Part shown: in pieces, positions 36,301-48,300 of the stretch
How the letters are laid out: every line of letters starts with the position of its first letter
Numbering within the stretch: position 1 is the stretch's first letter
Origin: Salminus brasiliensis
Taxonomy: Eukaryota > Chordata > Actinopteri > Characiformes > Bryconidae
NCBI RefSeq assembly: GCF_030463535.1
Contig: NC_132881.1
Location: 43,077,344 to 43,141,343 of the forward strand
DNA length: 64,000 nucleotides
Reading direction: 5' to 3'
Made by a program: the position numbers and the translations under genes
Notes under the pieces: model-generated
What the model was told of the DNA's origin: nothing
Seen by the model: only the letters and a program-made list of their open reading frames with translations
Database searches by the model: none

Positions 36301-39300
36301 GATTAATGAAAAGGAGAATTACTATATAATCCCCAGCAGTAGTTTTATCATTGGTGAACTGAGCAGGGTCACAGAATCTCATCAAAACATGTTCAACATT
36401 TTCAGCAGGCCAATAAGGCCTTATTTGACCCCTTTATTTTTTATTTTTTAAGATAACTGTAATAAACCTCCAAGAGAGATTAAGAGACCAGGATCAGATG
36501 GTTGATGAGACATCATTTTGGTACTTGGTGCCCAATATTTTGCGCAAAAGAGAGGGAGCTTATTTTTGGAGGTTCAGCAACCCAAGGTTTTTAACTGATA
36601 TAGCTTAATAAAGTAAATGTTTTTAACCGATTTACCATTGCTAACAAACTGAATTGCCTGAATTTTAATAACATGGCAAAACCTCAACCACAACTACTCT
36701 CCTGAGTTTTTATTGACTTTTTAAAACTTTAAAAATGTACAGTTGTTTTCTTTAAAAAATGGGGTTTCATTTTTTATGTTGTTTTTGCCATTTTTGAAAA
36801 AGGTATTGGGTCTGTTGATACAAAATGTAAATGTAATAGCATAGCCCATTATACGTACAGTAAGTATGATGATAATGATAATGGTTTGCTCTAAATGAAC
36901 CTTACTGCCATAGCAGGCTTGGTTTGGATTCAAATAAAGTCCATTTAGTCTCAATTTACTGCACTGCAGGCAAAAAGTGTCCCAAAACATATTTACTAGT
37001 CATACACTATATGAATAAAAAAACAGCTCAGTAACACTGAGATAAATAAGCACAGTGATTGATCAGTCTACTTTGGCTTTAGTAGAGCTCAGTCACACTG
37101 AGATAAATAACTGATCAGCACAGTGATTTATCAGTCTACTCAGGCTTTAGTAGAGTTCAGTAACACTGAGATAAATAACTGATCAGCACAGTGATTTATC
37201 AGTCTACTCAGACTTTAGTAGAGTTCAGTAACACTGAGATAAATAACTGATCAGCACAGTGATTTATCAGTCTACTCAGGCTTTAGTAGAGCTCAGTAAC
37301 ACTGAGATAAATAACTGATCAGCACAGTGATTTATCAGTCTACTCAGGCTTTAGTAGAGCTCAGTAACACTGAGATAAATAACTGATCAGCACAGTGATT
37401 TATCAGTCTACTCAGGCTTTAGTAGAGCTCAGTAACACTGAGATAATTAACTGATCAGCACAGGTCTGTTGCTGCCAGAGCACAATTGTAATTAAGAGTT
37501 TGTGTGACATTTGATTGCTGCCCAGAGAAAGGTTGCATTGCTACATAACAGATACTGTTTAATGTACTGGATTTTAATACCACAGATTGGGGAAACTGGA
37601 AAGAGGAGTCCTTCATGAAAGAAAAACTGTTTCTGGGCAACTTTTACTTGCAGCTTAGATGGCTTTAGTATGAAGTAGAGGAAAAGAGTGTGTTGATGAC
37701 AGAGCAAGATGGAGCATGTGTAGACGAGCTATGTGAAGTCCGTACCTCCGCATGCAGTCCAGGGCCCGGACGAAGTAGTCTTTGTGGAGCTGATGCTCAT
37801 CCCTCAGCAGAGCACACTGCTCCAGCGTCACTGACATGGATGTCCTGTCTTTGGCACTTTTACAGCTAGTGAAGCGGATGCCATTCAGCCGCCGACATAT
37901 CTGAGGAGATGGAGTGCACATTACTTAATTTCATCCATTTAGCAACATTAAATTATTGTTGACTGAACTCTTAAAATGCATGCTTATTCATCAGTAAGCA
38001 TTCGGTAATGTAGGTAAGTGTAAAATTAATACTCTTATTTCGATGTGTTTCAGGAACATTTGCTAATAATTTGATAATTTCAGTCCACAGCTGCCCCAAC
38101 AGTCCACCTGGGTAGTTTATCTCAGTAACACTGAGATAAATAACTGATCAGCACAGTGATTTATCAGTCTACTCAGGCTTTAGTAGAGCTCAGTAACACT
38201 GAGATTAATAACTGATCAGCACAGTGATTTATCAGTCTACTCAGGCTTTAGTAGAGTTCAGTAACACTGAGATAAATAACCGATCAGCACAGTGATTTAT
38301 CAGTCTACTCAGGCTTTAGTAGAGCTCAGTAACACTGAGATAAATAACCGATCAGCACAGTGATTTATCAGTCTACTCAGGCTTTAGTAGAGCTCAGTAA
38401 CACTGAGATAAATAACCGATCAGCACAGTGATTTATCAGTCTACTCAGGCTTTAGTAGAGCTCAGTAACACTGAGATAAATAACCGATCAGCACAGTGAT
38501 TTATCAGTCTACTCAGGCTTTAGTAGAGTTCAGTGACACTGAGATAAATAAACGATCAGCACAGTGATTTATCAGTCTACTCAGGCTTTAGTAGAGCTCA
38601 GTAACACTGAGATAAATAACTGATCAGCACAGTGATTTATCAGTCTACTCAGGCTTTAGTAGAGCTCAGTAACACTGAGATTAATAACTGATCAGCACAG
38701 TGATTTATCAGTCTACTCAGACTTTAGTAGAGTTCAGTAACACAGATAAATAACCAATCAGCACAGTGATTTATCAGTCTACTCAGGCTTTAGTAGAGCT
38801 CAGTAACACTGAGATAAATAACTGATCAGCACTGTGATTTATCAGTCTACTCAGGCTTTATAAAAAAATATATAAAATATCAGTGCACTGATTTAAAATA
38901 ATGAATACATGAAGATAAAAGTAAGACTAATTCAAGTCACTGCAGTTATGATTTTATTAATCACACAGGTTTTATAATAAATAATTAGGTCATTTTTAAT
39001 TCATGGTTTAGTTTCCCTGGCTGCTGGCACCCACAACAGTGCTGCCAGACTAGCAAAGACTGTGTCATGCTCATGAATCATGGGAGTGGTATATGGGAAA
39101 GTACAAAGTACAAGATAAACCACAGTCCTGGCACATTCCCCTGGTGAGAATCCAAATTACGCGCCAGCTTAGGCAATGAAACATACCCGAGAGTTTTAGC
39201 ATGTAACTTTTTTTCCTAGAAAGCACTCCCACAGTCACTTCCATGCATTACTGCTTCATCTGTACAGCATAGCACTCTAAATTGACACCAAGGATATGAA

Positions 39301-42300
39301 CATATCTTTATTAAAAACCCTTATATTTACAATTAGTGAGTTGTATCCACTTCACAGGTTTATGACTGGTAGACTGAAATATATTCATGCAATAGCCTGC
39401 TATATAACACATGCAGTAAATCCAGCTTGATTCGGAAGTGTAAAAATGAGTCAGCACTTTGGAGTTTATTGCTCTGATGATGAACCATTTCTTCCTCAGA
39501 GACTTGTGGTACTCACGTGTTCTTTACTCGTGTACTGTCTTAAGGGTCAAAATAACCAGTTTTACAGCAGAGAGGAAAACCTCGAGCTAAAGTGACCCCA
39601 ACCTTAGAAAAAAGATACTATAATCCCATAAATGCTGTAGATCACCAAGGTACAAAGATGATCTTAAGGTCATTATTGCCCATTAAAACAATGAGAGTAT
39701 ACAAAAGACTACACAATGGTTAAAAATATTAATAAACCTTTGTGGAAAACCTTTGTGGATTGCTCTACTGACAATCGTTTAAAAACTTGTAGCACCAAAA
39801 AAGGTTCCACTATTGTAACACTTCATTTGGAGTGGTTCTTTTTATATGTTCTTTGTAAGAGTATATATAATAATTAACTCTAAACAGAGTCTGAGTAACA
39901 CATCAGTACCATATCAGTGCAGTAGCAGCACGGAAGCCACTGAATACACTTAAAGGTAAAGATCCTGAAGATGTTCTGTTGATGCTTTACTGATATTCAG
40001 TAGATTTACTGCTAATCTGTTACATTAAGTAGACTTAATATCTTACTTCCATTAAACAAAACCTAATCCAGCCTACCCCAAAACCTAACGCTACCCCTGA
40101 CCCTAATTCTAACCTTCATCCTGGCCCCACTCCTGACCTTAACCTCAACCCAAAACCTAATCCTCATCCTGACCTAATCCTAACCTTAACCTCAACCCAA
40201 AACCTAATTCTAACCCTCATCCTGGCCCCACTCCTGACCTTAACCTCAACCCAAAACCTAACCCTAACCCTCACCCTGGTTCTAATCCTGGCCTTAACCC
40301 CAACCCAAAAATTAATCTTAACCTTCATCTTGGCCCTAATCATGTCCTTAACCTCAAACCAAAACCTAATCCTAACCCTCATCCTGGTTCTAATCCTGTC
40401 CTTAACCTCAACTCAAAACCTAACCCTATCCCTCATCCTGGCCCTAATACTGACCTTAACCCCAACCCAAAAATTAATCTTAACCCTCATCCCGGCCCTA
40501 ATCGTGACCTTAACCTCTACTGAAAACCTAATCCTAACCCTCATCCTGGCCCTAATCCTATCCTTAACCTCATCCCAAAACCTAACCCTTACCCTCATCC
40601 TGCCCCCCCCTCTAATCTTAATCTAATCCAGTTAATCTCCAGTTTCAGACTGGTGTCAGCAGCAGCAGGTCTATAACGACTAATTGAGGATGTTGAGATG
40701 GTCTGCATTAGATGATCAGTGATCTCTCAGGTGAACATCTGCTGATCTGAACTTCGCCTCTATATAAAATGAGTAAGAGCTGAATTCAGCAGATTATAAA
40801 CACATTGTATTTATGCAGTTCATTAAAAATCTCTTGATGATCTATTGACTATATTCAGATGCTCCACTGCTGCTCCATCACTGAGATGTTGTTTAGATGT
40901 TACTGAGAGTCTGATGAGTGTTTATTTCACCACTCCAAATAAAGTGTCTCCCCCTTTTTCCAGTAATTTATAATATAGATCCCTTCCTTTCGCTTTGAGA
41001 GTAGCTGTGTTCTTCTCTGTATCATTTAGCGCATTCCAGTTTGTAATCAGACTGCTGACTTCTCCAATGGTCTGTATGTACGTCCAGACTTCAGCTCCTC
41101 ACTCTTCCAACTTCAGAGCTTACAGATTAGTTTTACAGTAGTTACTGAATACGTAACGGTTAGGTTGATAGTGCTGACAAAGGGGGAAAAAGGGTGTCCT
41201 TAGGAATAAAACTGGCAACCATAACCATGGAAACTTTGTTCTGGACTAAGTCTAATGCAGTGGCACTCTGAAACGAAAAGGAGATAGTGAATGTGTACAT
41301 AAGTGTGTGCATTTGGAAAAAAAGGGACTTGTAATGTTTGCCAGCACAAGATCAAACAGAGGGGGAGTAAAAATGTATGGTACCATGTAGTTCCCGTTTT
41401 TTTACCCAGCACTAATCTGTGCCACTACATGGTCATCCTAGGACTGGGTCTTGCTGACATGCATTTACATTTCTGGCATTAAGCTTATGTGCTTATCTAG
41501 AGCCACCTGTAAGGTTACTCGTATTCCAGAGGTGGGCCAATGTAGTGTTAAGAGTCTTGCTCAAGGACTTATTGGTGTAGTGCAGCACAGTCACCCAAAC
41601 CGGGAAGCAACCCACAGTGCGAGTGTAGTGGAGTTATCCATTGCACCATACCAATCACAAAGCATAGCACATTTCAAACTGGTCGGGAAAACTCATCACT
41701 TACTGCAGAAGCAATGGTTATCCCTAATTGTGATGGTTTACCTTAGCCTTCTATAACATTTAGAAGATTTGTGACACTGCAATTGGGGCAACCTCACAAA
41801 AGAAAATGAGAACCCATCAAGGTACCCAATGTAGTGAACTTCATTTAGCTAGCAATTTGCAATAATAATGGCCTAATCTTGCAACAGGCCATTCAACATA
41901 GACATAATAGACATCAAAAAGATGATAGCCTTCTTTTCCACTATATGGTGGAACAGTTCTGAGCATGGAAAGTAGCCACTCCACAGTTCAGAATGTTAAT
42001 GCTCCTGTTATGTTCAGCTGTGAGGAACAGCTGTCTTTAGCTCAATTAATGTTAATTTAATCAATATTTAGTGTAATCAAATTTTAATGTCTTTCAGATC
42101 AGGGTTTACTTATAATAATTATAGCCATCTTTTTCTGTACAGTTGCTAAAAAAACAAAACAAAACAAAACAAAAAAAAAACAGTTTCAACCCTTTTAAAA
42201 TAATTATTATTTTAAAATTGGATTATTGTTGTATTTTAAAACTCTGCAATGGGTCAATTTGACCCGCAATATAACAGAAAGGTTAAATTGATTATGGACA

Positions 42301-45300
42301 ACTTTCCCAAAAGCATGTGTAGTATATTCATTGGCCATGCAGATGTTCATAGGCCTGAAGGAATGGTATGGAGTTGAGGAGTGATATGGTAAGCCACACA
42401 GGGTAGATGTAGAAAAGAAAGGGGGCCCCGTTTCTTGACCAAATATACATGAATTGAACAAACATAAGATGCTGTTTAGATTTGGACATCCCTTTGGGTG
42501 AACATGACATTGATTTAAACGCGGTCCAGATGATATGTAATGGTGGGGGCTAATGACTGTTCCTTATGGATGAAATGCAAACATTCCATATATGGCAACA
42601 ATCCAACAGAATATGACGTGAAGTAGGGTATAAAAACTCAAGGTATTCCTAAGTCAGGAAGAGAGAGACTGAGGGGCACTCAGAATTGGCAGACTCTCTC
42701 CACACTGTTCTTTTGATTGAAATAAAATATTTCATTGTTACAACTAAAGACGGTGGTTACAGACTCTCCTTTTTTAATAACAAGTCCATCTCCAGAGGAA
42801 GACGAACCGAGACGACACATGGGAGCAAAAAGATGATTCTTAAATGGTACAGCGAGCATCACCCGGTTAAGATGATCTTTATGACCCACTAGCTAGCACT
42901 AGTGGCAGTTACACAAAGCTACACTATATGGACAAAATGACTGGGACACCTTCTCGTTCACTGTTTCTTCCTAAATCAAAGGTATTAAAAAGACTTTATC
43001 CTGCTTTTGTTGGAGTAACTCTACTGTTGAGGGAAGAAGGCACAGCGCTGCTGTGAGGATTTAATTGCATTCAGCAACATGAGCTTTAGAGAGGTCAGGA
43101 TGTTGGATTGGATCATCACCCCACCTCATCCCTAACTCCCCAACTCATCCCAAAAGTACTGGATAGGGCATCAACCATCATTCCAGAGAACACAGTGCCA
43201 CTGCTCCACAGCTCAATGTTGGCTGGGGGCTGGCATTAGCCTTGGGGTTAGCAACAGGTTCATGTTTATCTGCTTCAGAGAGTCTTATTCTAATGGCAGT
43301 ACTTCTCTATGGGGACTAAACAAGCTGTGTGTATGCATGGGCATACATTAGCATACAAGTAGCTGAATGCATTCATTACAAACAGTGTCCACAAACATTT
43401 GGACATGTAGTGTACCAGAATGCAAATAAGAATACGAAGCTTGGAGGAGAACCCTCACTGCCAGTTCTGTTACATCAGCAAACAGATGACCACACTGGGA
43501 AGATATCTATGGCATTTTTGGTACCTACACAATGCGACTCTACTCACTTTTTGGTAGCTGGTTAGTTTTCCACTCCCACAGCTTCTGAAATGTATCTGGT
43601 GATGTCCTAAAACACTGTAATCTTTTCAGAAGACTATCAGAGTTTTACAAGCTGTCATTGTGATCAAATGTGATTGGATATTTTTTTGTGCAGAAAAAAT
43701 TAGAACCCTCACATTTATTACTGCTTCATATGTCTAAAATGAGAACCAGGTGCATAACACATCAGCTGCAGATGATCAGAACATGGTTAGAGAGGATTCT
43801 AGAGGAGCCAGTCTTATTTAAACCTCAAACGTTTAGTCTGGTGTTGTTGAAGTGAGTGGTGAAGATCACGACGGCCAGATTCAAAGAGCTCTCTGCGGCC
43901 TTTAGAAAGAAGGTCGTAGATTAGACAGGGAAGGGACATTGCCAACATGGTCAGGTCGGTCTTTCTGTCCAAAGCAGACTGCAACAGGTATAAAGAAGCT
44001 TCCAATAATCTTAAAATCACGTGGTGTTGAAGCTGTGGCTTGACTGATTGTTGACTGATTGTTGACTGATTGAGGCCACAAACGCCCTGAAAATGCCTTA
44101 GGCTTACCGCTCCCGCAAGCCAGAGTATCTCCACATTCTTCCTCTTCTTGGTCACTACGTTCTGGCCCAGTGTTTCAAGCAACTCTTTAACATCAGTCTG
44201 CGTCTGAAAACAGGGCAGGCCTGAGAGCAGGAGAGACGTAGAGGCAAAGAGAAAAAGAGAAGAGAAGACAGAGAAAGGATATGTGAGATCTTCTAAGCTT
44301 CACTGAGTCTTTAAGACTGTTTTCTTTTTTCCCATCAAAGCACCTACTAGAGATAAGGTAATCGAGGTTCATAGTGTACACATTCATGAGGGAGATGGGG
44401 GCGAGAGATAAATGGGAAGAGACAAGATAAGATGTGCTACAATGGAACTTGAAACAAGAGTCTGTTTATTTGTCGTGCAGCCACTGCTGGTTTACTGGAA
44501 CTGTCGAGAGCATGTGCCGTCAGCAAGGCTTTAGGGGCTTTTTGATCCTAAACTGCATGAATGTCATCAAACCATCAAACCATCAAACCATCTGTAAACA
44601 TGACTGGATTTGCTGGTTTTAGAGGTAAGGCAGAGGGGTAAAGGTATGAAAAACTTTAATCAATCAGGTGAATAATAAATGAATGTAAACACTGCCAATT
44701 GATGTCATCTATGACAGTACCAACAGGACCAAACATGCTCATGAATGTGGCTGTAAAAGAGAACAGGGCAAACCTTTTTCTACAAGAACAGAACATGCAT
44801 CACTGTAATAGGATGAGTGGCATACTGACTCACATTCTAATGGGATCTTGTCACTCAGTGACTTGTAGTAAGCCTCTAGAATGTCGAAATTTCTCTGGTT
44901 TATCCTCTCCTGTAAGGATATATCCCCAAACCTGAGAAGAAGAAAAGTGCAGAGAGAGAGAAGAGAGACATTTAATGCACGTAACCAGCATTTCTGCACT
45001 TCTGTATTTATACCAGGCTTTAGTTTAGTTTACCAGACCTAGACTGAGCCAAAGTCTAGACTAAAACTAACTGCCCAATGCAGATTAAGCTTTAATTTTG
45101 CATTTTTCTTTGTCCAAGAAGAGTGCCCTAGAACAATTAGATCAGATTAGATTAGGTGATTAGACAGACAGATTCTTGTTACTACCAATAAGCTTACTAT
45201 AGTAAAATTCCTACAGTTGTAGTGAACTGTAAAATCCCTAGAAAAATACTACAGTTTTAATTAACTATAGAAATTGTACAGATCAAATGAACTGTAAAAA

Positions 45301-48300
45301 CCCTAAATAAAAACCCTACAGTTCTAGTAAACTTATACTTAAACTTATAGTTTTAGTGAACTGTAATTTCCCTAGTAAAAAAAAAAACGACAGTTTTAAA
45401 TGAACTGTAAAAGCCCTACTAGAACAATGTTGCAATGACAGTAGTATGCAAATGTCTAAACACTCTGGTCTAAATAAATTGATTTTCCTGATGTTTTTTG
45501 TAAATAGCCTACCCTAGTGGAAGTTTTAAAGAACTATAGATAGTTTATCCTAGTAAACACCCCACAGTTTTGTGAACTGTAAAAGCCCTATGTGAAACTA
45601 CATACTACTGTCCCAATTACAGCAGCATGCAAAAGTCTAAACATTCAGGTCTAATGAAATGTATTGTTGATTTTCCTGATGTTTTTGTAAATAGCCTACC
45701 CTAGTAGACACCCTACAGTTCTAGTGAACTGCAAAACCCCCTTAAACTGTAGTGAACTGAAAAATCCAGAGTAGAAATCCTACAGTTCTAGCAATCTATA
45801 AATAGCCCACCCTAGTAAAATCCCAACAGTTCTGGTGAACTCCCTGGTAGAAGTCCCTTGTAGAATCCCTGGTAGAAACTCTACAGTTCTGGTGAAACCT
45901 ACAGTTTTAGTGAACTATAGATAGTTTATCCTAGTAAACACCCCACAGTTTTGTGAACTGTAAAAGCCCTACAAGAAACTACATACTACAGTCCCATGCA
46001 CACATCTAAACACACTGGTCTAATAAAATGTATTGCTGAGTTTCCTGATTATTTTTGTAAATAAGCGTAAATAAGTTCACAACACACTTCTGCACATTTA
46101 AGGTGCATTTGCATAATCTAATATACTGGAAATATTCAACTGTACATATTTTTATATGTTTAATTAATAATTAAACATAAAAAAATATTTGTGCTCTGGT
46201 ATTGTAAGTTTATTTTCTGTAGAAAATTTTCTTTTCTTTTTTTTTTAATTGAGCAAAATATGTAATTTAAATACATAATAAAGTGTTCAAACTTTTGCAT
46301 ACCGCTGTTTGGAGAGAAGTAGTATTGTATGGGCAGCAGTAAGCATGCTGTTATTTTATAATTATTATTTCTCACTTGTAGCTCACTGAAGCAAGTAGTG
46401 ACGTTCTGTTGAAAGTGTGTAACCGTTCAATCTCTAGTACATTTGTGTTTGTAAATACAAGAGATTAGATTAGATTAGATTAGGTGATTCGAATTTGAAA
46501 GATTCTTGTTTTTACCAATAAACTTACTCTAGTAAAATTTCTACAGTTGTGGTGAACTGTAAATGTCTAGCAGAAACTCTACAGTTTTAGTGAACTGTAA
46601 ATAGCTCTACTGTAGTAACAACCCTTGATTTCTGGTAAACTGTAAAAGCCCTACAATAAACTCTACAGTTTAAGTGAACTGTAAAAGCCCTATAGTTTTA
46701 GTTAACTATAAATGTTGTACAGATCCAGTGAACTGTAAAAACCCGAAAAAACCCTAAATTTCTAGTGAACTGCAAAACCCTATAGTTTTAGTGAACTGTA
46801 CATTCCCATGTAAAATAAACCCTACAGTTTTAGAAAACTATAAAAGTTGTATAGATCCAGTGAACTGTAAAAACCCTAATAAAAAACATTCTGTTTTAAG
46901 TGAGATGTAAAAGCCCCAGTGAAAAAAAAAATACAGTTTTAGTGAACTGTAAATTCCCTAGTAAAAAAAACTTCAGTTTTAAGTGAACTGTTAAAGCCCT
47001 ATAAGAAACCCTACAGTTTTAGGGAACTGTTAAATTCCTAGTAAAAACCCTACAGTTTTAGTAAACTATAAAAAAATTACAGATCCAGTGAACTGTAAAT
47101 TCCCTAGTAAAAACCCTACAGTTTTAGTTAACTATACACATTTCACAGATCCAGTGAACTGTAAAGAACTACATTTCTAGTGAACTGCAAGAACCCTACA
47201 GTAGCAAACTGTAAAATAAATATGCAGTTTTTAATGCAATTAAAATGAAGTGCCATCCTGGTGACCACACGGACGTCTCTCCAGAATATCCAGTCCTCAG
47301 TTTGCGTCTTTAGGCTTCTTAATGAGCTTTAGGTATGTGAGTTCATCTTAAGGTAAACAGTTATTATAGGCGTTATTATACGAATGTGTTTTAATATGTT
47401 TTAATATGAAGGTGCAGTTTCGCTGTACCTCTCTGCGATGGTCTGCTGTTCGTTGATGCCCACGTTAAACAGCACTGGGAAGACCTGCAGTAGCTTGCCC
47501 TGGCGCAGTTCATCTGGCAACGTCTGGAAGGCTTGGAGTGGGAGCGGCACTTCGACAGTGTAATGGTCTCTATACACACAAACACATCAAGAGAGGGACA
47601 TTTGAGCCAAGGGCATTGCCAGATTTATTGGCATTCTAAAGGAACTCGCAAACTGGTAAGGAGTGTAAGGTTTCATAGATCCATTAACTCACAAAAGCTT
47701 TTAGATTAGCCTGGAGTGTTTCAACACAGCCTGGCAGGAACAGTGTTTCCAACCAATCGTTCATGTACATGTCTGACACAGTCAGAGGAACACAGTGTAC
47801 TGCTAACTGTACTTCTTCTAAATAACTGAATCCACTCAGAAATCCAATCTTATGACCATATCAAAGAGAATTGCACAATTTAGTATGTGTTAATCATTCT
47901 TGCAACTTTAGTCTTTGCAGAACTGAAACAGCTGGAAGCTGAAATGTGCAAACCAATTGTGTGTGTGTGCCGTAAACATTCTTAACCCCAATTAGTTTTT
48001 GAGGGTTTCGAAAGGAGGCCTTCATGTTGGCCAACAGTAATTATGCCTCATGAAATAATGCAGTTCAGCTAAACCCAACTGAACCGATTTCTCACTCGTA
48101 CTTGTGTACGGCAGGGAAGTATTCACCCCCTTGGATGTTTACCTCTTTTATTGCTTTTATAAATGGAATTATGGTCAACATCATTTGTCCCCCTATTAAA
48201 GTGGCAGACCTAATTTAACAGAGGTCCAGGCATTTGGTGCTAACAGTCTCATAATTAGTGAAAAGGAGATCACCTGAGTGCAAGGAATGTGTCTTAAACG

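Larger units (their letters stand above)
27651..37745 (-). other. last inpp4b intron (10.1 kb)
   Basis: No exon seen. It contains CA, CACT and GT microsatellites (30107-30362), MITE copies at 30454 and 32860, a GC-richer stretch at 29930-30070, a dispersed repeat at 31465-31860, a LINE 3' tail at 34430-34755 and the first 68-bp array (37029-37462). Bases 28050-29880 and 35000-37000 hold nothing I recognise. Confidence 0.6.
37901..44107 (-). other. inpp4b intron between catalytic and preceding exon
   Basis: 6.2 kb. It holds the second 68-bp array (38123-38860), the CCTAA-like array (40080-40625), an inverted SINE (41461-41662) and a complete MITE (42922-43412). A run of open frame at 43814-44107 is only read-through of the adjacent exon. 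No other exon seen. Confidence 0.6.

Noticed and set aside
37029..38860. CRISPR-like array of regular repeats
   Set aside because: Units are contiguous 68-base tandem repeats without unique spacers, in a vertebrate intron.
40164..40626. Open frames of repetitive Leu/Thr or Arg/Val protein on both strands
   Set aside because: A 54-base tandem repeat is divisible by three, which keeps frames open without selection.
43814..44107. Minus-strand open frame beyond the inpp4b exon, possibly another exon
   Set aside because: It is read-through past the GTAAGC donor at 44107. The flanking exons already join in phase 0 to the catalytic exon.
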